Assembly (NCBI GenBank): GCA_012038135.1
Contig: JAAVJQ010000002.1
Location: 275,135-339,134 of the forward strand
Reading direction: 5' to 3'
DNA from: Salinimicrobium nanhaiense
GTDB lineage: Bacteria > Bacteroidota > Bacteroidia > Flavobacteriales > Flavobacteriaceae
DNA: 64,000 nucleotides
Below, piece after piece: positions 8,019-17,324 of this stretch. Position 1 is the stretch's first letter. The number at the start of each line of letters is the position of its first letter. The notes below the pieces were generated by a model that did no database searches, had not been told where the DNA came from, and saw nothing but the letters and a program-made list of their open reading frames with translations. Position numbers and translations under genes: made by a program.

Positions 8019-9926
8019 TCAACTATTTTCTTCCAGGGAAAGCTGCACCTCTTCCCAGTCTTTCATCAGCTTTTCAAGCTCCTTCTTTTTCTCCTGGTAT
8101 TTGTTTAAAAAGTCTTTTTGAGCCACACTTTTTTCATAGTTCGTGGCCAGCTCAACATCTTTAGCTTTGATCTCTTTTTCAAGTTTTGAGATCTTACTTT
8201 CAATGTTGCTAAGTTTGTTATTTAAAGATTTAAGCTTCTTTTGGTTCTGGTAGGAATCTTTATTGCTTTCCTTTGGTGCCTGTTTTTCTACATCCCGCTT
8301 CTCCACCTGCCGCATATCGGCAAGTTTTCGCTGGTCCAGGTAATAATCAATATCTCCAAGATATTCTTTGATCCTATGATCCTTGAATTCATAGACCTTG
8401 TTGGTCAATCCCTGGAGAAAATCCCGGTCGTGAGAGACCAGGATAAGAGTTCCCTCAAAGCTTTTTAAGGCGTCCTTTAAAACGTTCTTGGATTTTATAT
8501 CAAGGTGATTGGTAGGCTCATCCATTACCAGCACATTGAACGGCTGTAACATCAATTTGGCCAGGGCAAGCCTGTTGCGCTCCCCTCCCGATAGTACCCG
8601 AACATATTTTTCCACTTCATCCCCACGAAAAAGGAAGGACCCCAGAATATCCCGAACCTTCGCCCGGTTCTTTTCATTGGCCGCATCTATCATAGTGTCA
8701 AGTACCGTTTTTGAACCATCCAGATATTCTGCCTGGTTCTGTGCAAAATATCCAATTTGCACATTATGCCCCAGCTTAACCTCCCCGTCATGTTTTAACT
8801 CCCCCACAATAATCTTTGCCAAAGTAGATTTTCCCTGACCGTTCTGCCCTACAAAGGCAGTTTTGGAATCCCGTTCAATGAGTAGGTTGATATTCTTTAA
8901 AACATTCTTATTTCCGTAGCTTTTGGAAACGTGATGTGCTTCCACCACCACTTTTCCGGGCACTATAGATACCGGAAATTTTAAGGTCATTACAGAATTA
9001 TCGTCCTCATCTACTTCGATCCTGTCTATTTTATCCAGCTTCTTAATTAGAGACTGCGCCATGCTTGCCTTCGAAGCCTTCGCACGGAATTTCTCTATAA
9101 GCTTTTCTGTCTGCTGAATTTGTTTCTCCTGGTTCTTTTGAGATGCCAGTTGTTGCTCCCTTAACTCCTGCCTTAGCACCAGGTATTTGGAATACGGTTT
9201 ATTGAAGTCATAGATTCGCCCCAGGGAAATTTCTATGGTTCTGTTGGTAACATTATCCAGGAACATCTTATCGTGGGAAACGATCACCACTGCCCCGGGA
9301 TAATTGTTTAAAAAGCCTTCCAGCCAGATGATCGATTCAATATCGAGGTGGTTCGTGGGCTCATCGAGGAGCAGGATATCGTTTTGCTGAAGCAGGAGCT
9401 TTGCAAGTTCTATCCTCATTCTCCAACCTCCGGAAAAAGTATCTGTGAGTTTGTTGAAATCTTCTCTTTTGAAACCCAGACCCTGAAGTATTCTTTCAGT
9501 TTCACCCTGATAATTGTAACCACCATGGATCTCGTATTGATGCTGTACATCATTAAGATCTACCATTAGCTGGTGATACTCATCACTCTCAAAGTCGGTT
9601 CGCTCTGCCAGCTGATGGTTGATCTCCTCAAGTTTTTTCTCCAGCCTCTTGATCTCCTCAAACGCCTGATACGATTCATCAAGTACTGTTCGTCCCTCTA
9701 CAAAATCAATATCCTGCTTTAAAAAACCTATTTTTAAGTCTTTATCGGCTGCGATTTGACCCGAATCGGATTCCATTTCGCGGGCGAGGATCTTAAGCAT
9801 GGTAGATTTCCCGGCCCCGTTCTTTCCTATAAGACCCACCCTGTCACCGGCCCCAAGCCTAAAGGTGATCTCTTCAAATAAATACTCTCCTCCAAAGGAG
9901 ACCGACAAATTGTGAATATTCAACAT
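8019..9926 (-). CDS. ABC-F family ATPase (ribosome-associated)
   Basis: 635 residues with two ABC domains and no membrane part. The first has Walker A GKNGAGKST, signature FSGGWRMR and Walker B LLLDEPTNHLD. The second has GQNGQGKST, LSGGERNR and VMDEPTNHLD. A linker rich in charged residues lies between them, and a C-terminal coiled coil (about residues 545-630) is like that of Uup/YheS-type members. ABC-F proteins act on the ribosomal E site in translation or antibiotic protection; the subtype is not assigned here. Upstream of the CPXCG gene on the same strand. Confidence 0.93.
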   Translation of the reverse strand: MLNIHNLSVSFGGEYLFEEITFRLGAGDRVGLIGKNGAGKSTMLKILAREMESDSGQIAADKDLKIGFLKQDIDFVEGRTVLDESYQAFEEIKRLEKKLEEINHQLAERTDFESDEYHQLMVDLNDVQHQYEIHGGYNYQGETERILQGLGFKREDFNKLTDTFSGGWRMRIELAKLLLQQNDILLLDEPTNHLDIESIIWLEGFLNNYPGAVVIVSHDKMFLDNVTNRTIEISLGRIYDFNKPYSKYLVLRQELREQQLASQKNQEKQIQQTEKLIEKFRAKASKASMAQSLIKKLDKIDRIEVDEDDNSVMTLKFPVSIVPGKVVVEAHHVSKSYGNKNVLKNINLLIERDSKTAFVGQNGQGKSTLAKIIVGELKHDGEVKLGHNVQIGYFAQNQAEYLDGSKTVLDTMIDAANEKNRAKVRDILGSFLFRGDEVEKYVRVLSGGERNRLALAKLMLQPFNVLVMDEPTNHLDIKSKNVLKDALKSFEGTLILVSHDRDFLQGLTNKVYEFKDHRIKEYLGDIDYYLDQRKLADMRQVEKRDVEKQAPKESNKDSYQNQKKLKSLNNKLSNIESKISKLEKEIKAKDVELATNYEKSVAQKDFLNKYQEKKKELEKLMKDWEEVQLSLEENS

Positions 9927-9981
9927 TCTTCTTCAAAATTTTTGCAAAGATGCTTAAATTTACGGGTCTAAAAAAGCCCCC

Positions 9982-10368
9982 GTGCAATCTTTAAAAGGTA
10001 ATAAATTGTATAGTGTCTTTACCGGCACCTGTCCTGTATGTCAGGAAGAAAGCATGTACAAGGAATCCAATCCTTATAAAATTTCTAAATTGTTTGACAT
10101 GCATGAAAGATGCTCCAATTGTGGTACCAAATATAAGATGGAACCCTCTTTCTTTTTTGGAGCAATGTATGTGAGCTATGCCGTGGGTATAGCTTTTGCG
10201 GCTGCAGCTTTTGTAATTGCCTATTGGCTGCTCAACCTTTCCCTGCTCAATACCTTCATCGCAATAGTAGTTACCCTGGTGATATTTCTACCGGTAATCG
10301 TGCGATGGAGCAGGAATATCTGGGTGAATTTCTTTTTTTCCTATGATCCAAAAAAGGCAAAAAGCTAA
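9982..10368 (+). CDS. DUF983 membrane protein
   Basis: 128 residues starting at GTG 9982; no in-frame ATG lies upstream. Two CxxC knuckles (CPVC and CSNC) form a probable zinc ribbon, followed by two TM helices (YAVGIAFAAAAFVIAYWLL and LNTFIAIVVTLVIFLPVIV). This order is that of DUF983. Function unknown. Its 3' end overlaps the convergent oxidoreductase gene by 4 nt. Confidence 0.85.
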   Translation: MQSLKGNKLYSVFTGTCPVCQEESMYKESNPYKISKLFDMHERCSNCGTKYKMEPSFFFGAMYVSYAVGIAFAAAAFVIAYWLLNLSLLNTFIAIVVTLVIFLPVIVRWSRNIWVNFFFSYDPKKAKS

Positions 10369-11423
10369 TTCCTTTTATACCATTTTTGGGTAAACCTGGA
10401 AATATCGGTTTCAGGATCAAGGTTCTTGCCTTCTTCAATAAAATTAAGCAGCTCCTCAGAAATTGACGGCGCAATAAGGATCCCCCTGCTTCCGAAACCA
10501 TTGCAGGTATAGAGATTATTATATTCAGGATGCCTGCCCACCAGGGGTCTTCTATCGATTGTAGAAGGTCGTAAACCCGCTACCTGATCCACTACTTCAA
10601 ATTCAACATTAATAAGATCTTTAAGCTTTTTCACCAAATCTTCCCTTGCCTCTGTGGTTGGCCCGGGTGTCTTGTCGGTATTATTATAAGTGGCACCAAC
10701 GGCATAATGGTCATCTCCCGCCGGAAAAATAAAAACAGAGGATTTCACCCCAACTTCCAATTTTAGCCGCGGAGCTTTTATGATAATGTATTCTCCTTTA
10801 TTTCCCTTTAACGGAAGATAGTTGAAAAAAGGGTTTTTCAGCAGTCCGAATCCTTCGCAAAAAATGACATTTCTGGCACTTATGTTTTGGTAAGTTACTT
10901 TGGAAGCAGAAACTTTAAGGTCATCATACTCAAAAGATTCATTTTGGAGCCATCCTTTTTCCCGAAGATGTTCAGCATAGGAATCCAGCATGTACCTGGG
11001 ATCAATCCTTGAAGTTTTTAGGACCTTTCCAAAAGAATACTTTCCCGGAATGTGCTCATTAAGCTGCGGCACTAACTGAGGATCCAAAAAAGGTGCTACC
11101 CGTGGATTGTCTGTAGCAGAAAACCAGTCGTTCTGCTCCTCCACAGAATAAAATCGCCTGTAAATTTCCAACGGACTTAAAAATTGCTTCCCCAGGTGCA
11201 TTTCCATATCGGAATAAAATGCATAGGCCTTTTCCAGATGTTCATCTGCCTTCCATGCAAGTGTAAACCGTTTCAGGATCACCGGATTCATAAATCCACC
11301 GGCTACTCTTGAAGCTTCCTGACTGCCATCGTCAAAAACAACAAAGGATCTTCCGGCTTTTTCAAACCTGTAGGCAAGAGTGGTTCCACTTAGTCCCGCC
11401 CCAACTATGATGTAATCTTTCAT
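10365..11423 (-). CDS. FAD-dependent oxidoreductase (DAO family)
   Basis: 352 residues. The N-terminal Rossmann motif IIVGAGLSGTTLAYRFE (GxGxxG) binds FAD. The C-terminal segment GLRPSTIDRRPLVGRHPEYN and NGFGSRGILIAP match the glycine/D-amino-acid oxidase fold. The substrate is not evident. Convergent with the DUF983 gene (4-nt overlap) and upstream of nothing on its own strand; the gldN terminator separates it from the gliding operon. Confidence 0.85.
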   Translation of the reverse strand: MKDYIIVGAGLSGTTLAYRFEKAGRSFVVFDDGSQEASRVAGGFMNPVILKRFTLAWKADEHLEKAYAFYSDMEMHLGKQFLSPLEIYRRFYSVEEQNDWFSATDNPRVAPFLDPQLVPQLNEHIPGKYSFGKVLKTSRIDPRYMLDSYAEHLREKGWLQNESFEYDDLKVSASKVTYQNISARNVIFCEGFGLLKNPFFNYLPLKGNKGEYIIIKAPRLKLEVGVKSSVFIFPAGDDHYAVGATYNNTDKTPGPTTEAREDLVKKLKDLINVEFEVVDQVAGLRPSTIDRRPLVGRHPEYNNLYTCNGFGSRGILIAPSISEELLNFIEEGKNLDPETDISRFTQKWYKRN

Positions 11424-11440
11424 AGCACAAAATTAGTCCT

Positions 11441-11471
11441 AAAAAAACGCCTTTCAGAAAAGAAAGGCGTT
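11441..11471 (-). terminator. Terminator of the gldKLMN operon
   Basis: AACGCCTTTC/GAAAGGCGTT stem followed by seven T on the minus strand, 25 nt after the gldN stop. Confidence 0.9.
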
Positions 11472-11495
11472 CTTGTTTATTTCAGAAATGAAACC

Positions 11496-12389
11496 TTAGT
11501 AGTTCCACATATCCTGTTCAAAGTTCCTGATCTGTTCTTTTATACGTTCAGACTCCAGTAACTGCATAAAGGCATTATTACTAATGTAATCATCTACCTG
11601 GCGGTCACCCTGTACGTTATCTTCAGCATAGATCGTAGCATTGAACCTACGTGCATTGAGCAGGTGGTCAAAGGAGAAGGAATTGGAAGAGTTTTCAGGA
11701 TTAAAGGCATAAGCCTGGTTTAACACCTCACGTGCTCCAGGGAACCATACCCAGAAAAGCTCTACAAGGGCATCTGCGCCACCTTCGTCAATAAAGTTAA
11801 CATCGGGTGCTACAGGGGCAATTCCCAACAACCTATACTTTAATTCGGCCTGGCGCTTATCGAAGTACCAGTATCCGCGGATGTGGTATTCGGCAATATC
11901 TGCAGAAGAAATATCTCTTCGGCTTATGTACTGAGGATCTATTGATTCCCCGGCATTGTACTGCTCGATACCAAGATCTGTCGTATCCACCTTAGACAAT
12001 GCAGCCTGTATATCTCTTAAAGTACGTTTGTCATTAAAATAAGAATCTGCGTAGATATTTTTGATCTTTCCGCTCTTAATACCGGCTACCAATACATCAT
12101 ACAGAGACCGTCTTGAACCGCCAATTTGGTTGGTATCAATAGGATAGTAAAGGGGGAAATTCACCCTTTCGTCAAGATCTATGACCTCCCAGGTAGTTTT
12201 CGCCCATAGCACATCCCTTTCATCCACATACCCATATTCCAATGGATCATTCTTTCCATAGGTGATCTCTGCCTTTGTAGGGGCGCCTATTTCATCCGGT
12301 GATTTGGCATTTAAAATATTGGTTTGGCCAAAAGATGTCACCGAAACGAGCAACCCACAAAATCCTAGCAATAATCGGTTCCAGTTCAT
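11496..12389 (-). CDS. gldN: Gliding motility / type IX secretion protein GldN (PorN)
   Basis: 297 residues with a signal peptide (cleavage after SVTSFG, before Gln) and the GldN-type domain (DERDVLWAKTTWEVIDLDER, GIAPV near the centre). GldN/PorN is periplasmic and forms the ring with the lipoprotein GldK under the outer membrane. Last gene of gldK-L-M-N, with 10 nt between the gldM stop and this ATG. An intrinsic terminator follows. Confidence 0.96.
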   Translation of the reverse strand: MNWNRLLLGFCGLLVSVTSFGQTNILNAKSPDEIGAPTKAEITYGKNDPLEYGYVDERDVLWAKTTWEVIDLDERVNFPLYYPIDTNQIGGSRRSLYDVLVAGIKSGKIKNIYADSYFNDKRTLRDIQAALSKVDTTDLGIEQYNAGESIDPQYISRRDISSADIAEYHIRGYWYFDKRQAELKYRLLGIAPVAPDVNFIDEGGADALVELFWVWFPGAREVLNQAYAFNPENSSNSFSFDHLLNARRFNATIYAEDNVQGDRQVDDYISNNAFMQLLESERIKEQIRNFEQDMWNY

Positions 12390-12399
12390 GTTCTAATGT

Positions 12400-13944
12400 T
12401 TAATTTGTTAATTCAACCAGTACAGGAGATACCTGCTTTAGCTTGTAACTTGAATTACCAGCTAATTGCGCTTCCACATCAAAGATCTGGATAGTTTCCC
12501 CTCTTCCGGCTCTTCTAAGCGCTCCAATGGCACTTTGATCAAGCTTTTGTCCCCTTACCTGAATCGTAGGTTGTCCGGGTACACGGAATTTAAATCCTGT
12601 TACTCTTAGATCAACATCAAATTCAAAGTCGGGCAGAGCTGCACCAATAGTGGAGATCTCAAGGTTTTGACGCTGCATTCTTACAGTTCCGTCTTCCCCT
12701 CTAACAGTTCCCACAGGCCTTGGAATATCTCTTACCCTAAAAGTTTTACTGTCACTTACCCTGTCACCTCCCGGAAGTTCACCACTAACATTAATGGTTA
12801 CCTCACGAGCCTGAAGAGTAGTCACATCCATAACATAACTTCCGGCACCACCCGCAGGTCTAAGACCCGGTGCGTTAGCAGAAACGCTTCCAACTCCGGG
12901 AATAGATATAGTCATTGGGTTAGCTACACCGCGGTACACCACGTTCATCTTATCTGCAGAAATTACTGCGGAATTAGGTCGTGGAATAACACTATAGCTC
13001 TTGTTCACATCAATAGTTACAATAGAATCTCCTTCTTTAAACTGAAGCTGACCCTTAATTTGATTTTCACCTACATTACCTGCAGGGAATTCAAGTTTTA
13101 CCTGTCCAGCCTGAGTGCTTTTTACCTCTTTACCATTGATAACTACTTTATCAAACTGAAGGGTGTTATCTACCCTTCCTAAAACTACAGTTCCGGTGAA
13201 ATTCTCTCCACTAAAAAAAGCAGTTTTATCAGGAATTACAAGAGCTTCATAATTGGTAAGGGAAACTTCACTTATAAGTTGCCCGGATAGCATGGTGGAA
13301 AGAATGTCATTCTCATTAGCCATAGCATCTCCCTGCATCTGGGTCAATTTGGTAATAGAAGCGATCAAAGGAAAGCTTTCAAAGTTGTAGGCTAACCAGG
13401 GAGTTTTTACCCCTTCCCCGTCAACAACCTCTGCAGTGCTAAATTCTCTTCTTACCTCAGCAGCGATTTGAGGATACTCTTCTCCCAGAATATTCGCTAC
13501 TCCTTCTCTGTACTTCTCGATTTGGGCAAGAAATTCCTTCCCGTTCTCGCTTGGTTGTCCGCTTGAAAAAAGATATTCATCAAGTTTTGCAGACTGATCC
13601 ATCGCTTCGTAATCGTTACGTTCTTCGGCTTCCTTATCCTCAAGAGCTTTTTCCTTCAGGTTATCTACATAAGTGGTAAATTCCTGAGTTAGCTGGTGAA
13701 TTTGATCTGCCTTTTCCTTTAAAGGAACATATTTCGCAGGCTGCTCTTCTGCCTTGGTGGCCAATCCTGCAATTGCTGCATTATTTCTTTCAGTAACAGA
13801 AGCGTTTGATTCGGAGAGACTCTCGTTGATCATACCAAAAGCAGTTAAAACTTCTTTGGACATGTTAAGAGCCATCATCGCGATGAAAACCAGATACATC
13901 AGGTTAATCATCTTCTGTCTTGGTGTTTGTTTTCCAGACGCCAT
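12400..13944 (-). CDS. gldM: Type IX secretion / gliding motor protein GldM (PorM)
   Basis: 514 residues. It begins MASGKQTPRQKMINLMYLVF, with one TM helix near residues 12-32, then a long periplasmic part with a coiled-coil region and Ig-like beta domains. With GldL it forms the proton-driven motor that powers the type IX secretion system and gliding; its periplasmic domains reach the GldK-GldN ring. Length and N-terminus match the family. Confidence 0.97.
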   Translation of the reverse strand: MASGKQTPRQKMINLMYLVFIAMMALNMSKEVLTAFGMINESLSESNASVTERNNAAIAGLATKAEEQPAKYVPLKEKADQIHQLTQEFTTYVDNLKEKALEDKEAEERNDYEAMDQSAKLDEYLFSSGQPSENGKEFLAQIEKYREGVANILGEEYPQIAAEVRREFSTAEVVDGEGVKTPWLAYNFESFPLIASITKLTQMQGDAMANENDILSTMLSGQLISEVSLTNYEALVIPDKTAFFSGENFTGTVVLGRVDNTLQFDKVVINGKEVKSTQAGQVKLEFPAGNVGENQIKGQLQFKEGDSIVTIDVNKSYSVIPRPNSAVISADKMNVVYRGVANPMTISIPGVGSVSANAPGLRPAGGAGSYVMDVTTLQAREVTINVSGELPGGDRVSDSKTFRVRDIPRPVGTVRGEDGTVRMQRQNLEISTIGAALPDFEFDVDLRVTGFKFRVPGQPTIQVRGQKLDQSAIGALRRAGRGETIQIFDVEAQLAGNSSYKLKQVSPVLVELTN

Positions 13945-13993
13945 TCTCTAAATTTAGTTTTTTATAATAATGATTTCGCTAATGCCGGGGCGG

Positions 13994-14638
13994 TTAAGCC
14001 TTTACATGCATAGCAGATAACATTCCTCCATACACGCTGTTTAGAGAAGAAAGATTAGAAGCAAGTGCGTCCATCTGGTCGTTCAATCTTCCTGCATTCT
14101 CTGCAACGGCTTCATTCACCTCTGCCTGGCGGGCAGCAGATTCAACCTGTACTTTGTAAATGCTGTTCAATGATTCCATCTGATTTGCAGCAAGACTCAT
14201 TTCTTCGCTGTACTTCTTTTGAGAAGCCATGGCATCTACTGTAGGAGTGATATTTTTAGCGGCACCTTCAAAGTTACGGATGCTGTCTCCCAGACTGCTC
14301 ATAAGATTTGCATCGATCTTGGCTTCACGAAGGATCTCATCAAGTTTTTTGGAAAGCATACCTTCTGTTTCCTGCTCACTGATCAAAGCCTGATTATTTC
14401 TGGCGGTGGCTTCTCCACCTGCTAACTCAGGGTACACTAAAGACCAGTCAACCTCGTCATCTACAGGTTCAAATGCAGAAACAGCAAATACAATTGCTTC
14501 TACGATAAGACCAATGATAAGCATTAGGTTTCCAAAGGGCCAGTGCATGATCTTAAATAGTGCTCCCAGGATAACTACAGATGCACCTAGGCCGTACACC
14601 ATGTTCATTAACTTCTTACTTGACTTCGATTGTGCCAT
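13994..14638 (-). CDS. gldL: Type IX secretion / gliding motor protein GldL (PorL)
   Basis: 214 residues. Two TM helices near the N-terminus (MVYGLGASVVILGALFKIMH and LMLIIGLIVEAIVFAVSAFE) are followed by a cytosolic part rich in Ala, Glu and Asn with coiled-coil character. The acidic residue within TM2 (E in LIVEAIVF) is where the family carries its proton-channel glutamate. Lies 49 nt upstream of gldM in the operon. Confidence 0.97.
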   Translation of the reverse strand: MAQSKSSKKLMNMVYGLGASVVILGALFKIMHWPFGNLMLIIGLIVEAIVFAVSAFEPVDDEVDWSLVYPELAGGEATARNNQALISEQETEGMLSKKLDEILREAKIDANLMSSLGDSIRNFEGAAKNITPTVDAMASQKKYSEEMSLAANQMESLNSIYKVQVESAARQAEVNEAVAENAGRLNDQMDALASNLSSLNSVYGGMLSAMHVKA

Positions 14639-14697
14639 AATAAATAAAAATTTAGTTCTTCTTTTTTAAATAGGTTGTTGTGAAAAATAGGGATCTT

Positions 14698-16053
14698 TTA
14701 TCTTGTTTGATTAAGGGTAAGGTCGGTACCCAAATAATCCTGAACTGTTCTAAAGCCAATGTAGCTTCGTGCAGAATCTGCATATTCATAATCTCGGGAG
14801 CTCACTTGCAGGAAGTAAGCCACATCTTTCCAGGAACCACCTCTTACCACTTTCTTCATATTTGCCTCGTCGTTCACAGATGGGTTCATAGAAGAAGAAT
14901 ATTCGTAAGATGCAGGATCATAAGAGGAGAAAACCCACTCAGAAACATTCCCGGCCATATTATATAAACCGTAGTCATTAGGTTCATAGGACTTGGCTTC
15001 TACAGTATAAAGGGCCTGATCTGCAGCATAATCCCCACGTAAAGGTTTAAAGTTGGCCATAAAACAACCGCGGTCGTTCTTGGTATAGGGTCCACCCCAT
15101 GGATAACTGGCAGATTCAAGACCGCCACGGGCGGCATATTCCCATTCTGCTTCAGTTGGAAGTCGGTAAGAGTTTACATTGTGTTTGCCTCTTTCCTTGC
15201 GGTAGGCATTATGATAAAGAGTTCTCCACTGTGAAAAGGCACGAGCCTGTTTCCAGCTAACACCTACTACAGGATAATCACCATACGCGTCATGCCAAAA
15301 GTAGTCATTGTGCATTGGCTCATTATAGGAATAGTTGAAATCCTTGATCCAAACAGTAGTATCTGGATAGATCTGGATCTCTTCAGTTTTAATAAAATCG
15401 GCACGACGTCCGGGTTCTGCTCTTGCAGCCTGTCCCACGTCCATCCAGGTGTACCTGAATTTTAAATGATTTACATCAAAAGAACGCTGCCCGTTATATG
15501 CCTCTTCAATAGGAATATAAAGGGTATCCATAACTTCGGCATAATACTCATCGGGATAATCTCTGGTATCCCAGATAATATCTACCCGCTTATTGATCTT
15601 TCTTCCTTCATAACCTCCAAGACTATAGTAGTTGTCGTACATGTACTTCTCGTACGGGGTCATATCGGCCTCTTCGGTATCGGCAAAGGCAAATTCGCCT
15701 ATCCCTCCTGTTCCGGGAGTTTCCCCGATCTCTTCAGCAAAAATAGCCAGCTTCATTCGGGTAACTGAATCTTTCACCCAGTTCACGAATTGACGGTATT
15801 CAGCATTGGTAATTTCGGTCTCGTCCATGTAAAAGGACCGAACCGTTACCGTTTTTGGTGGTGCATTATTTAAAGCAGCGATATCATCATCACTTTTACC
15901 CATGATAAAAGCCCCGCCGGGAATCAAAGTCATACCCAAAGGCTTTTCGGGATGCCATTTCTTTCCCTGCGCACCTACCAATTGCCCCTGATCACCGCGG
16001 CCACAAGAGGCCAAAACAGAAATAACAGCAATAAGCGAAAAAAGTTTCCTCAT
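14698..16053 (-). CDS. gldK: Type IX secretion / gliding lipoprotein GldK (PorK)
   Basis: 451 residues from ATG 16051-16053; TTG four codons upstream is less likely. Lipobox LASC gives a lipoprotein. The body is a formylglycine-generating-enzyme/SUMF1 fold (GGAFIMGKSDDD, DETEITNAEYRQFVNWV, YRLPTEAEWEYAARGG, VVRGGSWKD, YIGFRTV). GldK is not known as an oxidase; it forms the outer-membrane ring with GldN. First gene of the operon, 113 nt after the arginase-fold gene stop. Confidence 0.96.
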   Translation of the reverse strand: MRKLFSLIAVISVLASCGRGDQGQLVGAQGKKWHPEKPLGMTLIPGGAFIMGKSDDDIAALNNAPPKTVTVRSFYMDETEITNAEYRQFVNWVKDSVTRMKLAIFAEEIGETPGTGGIGEFAFADTEEADMTPYEKYMYDNYYSLGGYEGRKINKRVDIIWDTRDYPDEYYAEVMDTLYIPIEEAYNGQRSFDVNHLKFRYTWMDVGQAARAEPGRRADFIKTEEIQIYPDTTVWIKDFNYSYNEPMHNDYFWHDAYGDYPVVGVSWKQARAFSQWRTLYHNAYRKERGKHNVNSYRLPTEAEWEYAARGGLESASYPWGGPYTKNDRGCFMANFKPLRGDYAADQALYTVEAKSYEPNDYGLYNMAGNVSEWVFSSYDPASYEYSSSMNPSVNDEANMKKVVRGGSWKDVAYFLQVSSRDYEYADSARSYIGFRTVQDYLGTDLTLNQTR

Positions 16054-16166
16054 AATATCTCTCAAAGTTAGGACATAATAGCTTCAAGGCAGTAAACCTA
16101 TTTATTTATTTTCTAATAAACAATTTATTTAGGTAAAATGCAGGAGCTACAGATGTTTGTAATATA

Positions 16167-17321
16167 TTAAATTTCGTTCTTCCTCTTAGTTTTATACCAC
16201 CTTTCGGGGATAATTTGATTACAGGCATCAAGATAATCTCCTTGCGTGCAAGGTAATAACGCATGCCTTTTAAGTTTATTATTTGCAGGTGAAATAAAAG
16301 GAATTTCTATCCACCAGCGACCACTCACGGGGCTTTTATAAAATACTAAAATCTCATCATCGATAGGGACCTGATATCTTATAAACTCTTTTTTTGCCGA
16401 AATAGTATTTTCGTTTTTCCTAAAATTTACTCCCTCAACGAAATACCATATCATTTGGGCCACCAGCATGTTAGCAGCAGGAAAATTAAATTCTGAAGTA
16501 AATTCATAGATCCCAAAAGAACTCACTTTATCACTGATACCTGCATAACGGGACAATGCACAGATCTCTTTTCCATCAAAACCGTTAGGAGATTGCAGCC
16601 TGTAATTGCCTAAAGCTCCACCGCTCACAGCTCCCATGTCCACTCCCACCAAATTGGCATCTCTCATCACCGGTTCTACAACAGTGATATCACTGCTCAC
16701 TTCCCCCAGCCTGTATGCATCAAAGAACAACCTATCCATTAGTTCGATCTCATCCTGAGAATTGAAGTAGGTTTGGTATCCCAGATTAGAATAATTGAAA
16801 AGATTGTATGGTTTGGTGACTACGATCTTACCTACATAAGAACGGTTACTCAACGGTTTATCGGCATCTCCCAGGTCAAAACGGGAATCGATATTCACCA
16901 TATTCACCATTTGCTCCACCCCATCATAAGCCCGGTATTGAGCATATAAAAGATCCTGACTTCCTCCAAGCACTATGGGAATTATTCCTTTTTTAAGACA
17001 TTCGGCAACTGCCGATTGTACCGCATAAAAAGTATCCTCTACTGTTTCCCCTTTTTGGATATCTCCAAGATCGACCATCTTTAGGTGCCAGTTTCCCGGT
17101 AACAGATTATAAAATGCTTTTCGAATTCCGTTGAAGTTAAAGGGTTCTCCGCTTCGGTTTTCATCCAGGCGGTCTTCCAGTACTCCAAAAATGGCAATTT
17201 TCACCCCCTCCAGGTCCGGAAAGGCTTTATCTTCCAGATGCAACAGTAAATTTGATCCTATTTTGTTGCCAGCACCGGTGACCAACTCCTCGCTAACAGG
17301 GCTAAAAAAATCCAATTCCAT
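16167..17321 (-). CDS. Arginase-fold protein with degenerate metal site (formimidoylglutamase-like)
   Basis: 384 residues with the ureohydrolase order of motifs, but the manganese ligands are altered. GGxHD is LGGSQD, DxHxD is NIDSRFD, and the third Asp motif reads GVDMGAVSGG. Several ligand His/Asp residues are therefore missing, and hydrolase activity is doubtful. In Flavobacteriia a protein of this kind commonly sits between topA and gldK. The start is 3 nt after the topA stop, so it is co-transcribed with topA and possibly gldKLMN. Role unknown; a structural role is inference. Confidence 0.8.
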   Translation of the reverse strand: MELDFFSPVSEELVTGAGNKIGSNLLLHLEDKAFPDLEGVKIAIFGVLEDRLDENRSGEPFNFNGIRKAFYNLLPGNWHLKMVDLGDIQKGETVEDTFYAVQSAVAECLKKGIIPIVLGGSQDLLYAQYRAYDGVEQMVNMVNIDSRFDLGDADKPLSNRSYVGKIVVTKPYNLFNYSNLGYQTYFNSQDEIELMDRLFFDAYRLGEVSSDITVVEPVMRDANLVGVDMGAVSGGALGNYRLQSPNGFDGKEICALSRYAGISDKVSSFGIYEFTSEFNFPAANMLVAQMIWYFVEGVNFRKNENTISAKKEFIRYQVPIDDEILVFYKSPVSGRWWIEIPFISPANNKLKRHALLPCTQGDYLDACNQIIPERWYKTKRKNEI

Positions 17322-17324
17322 TAA

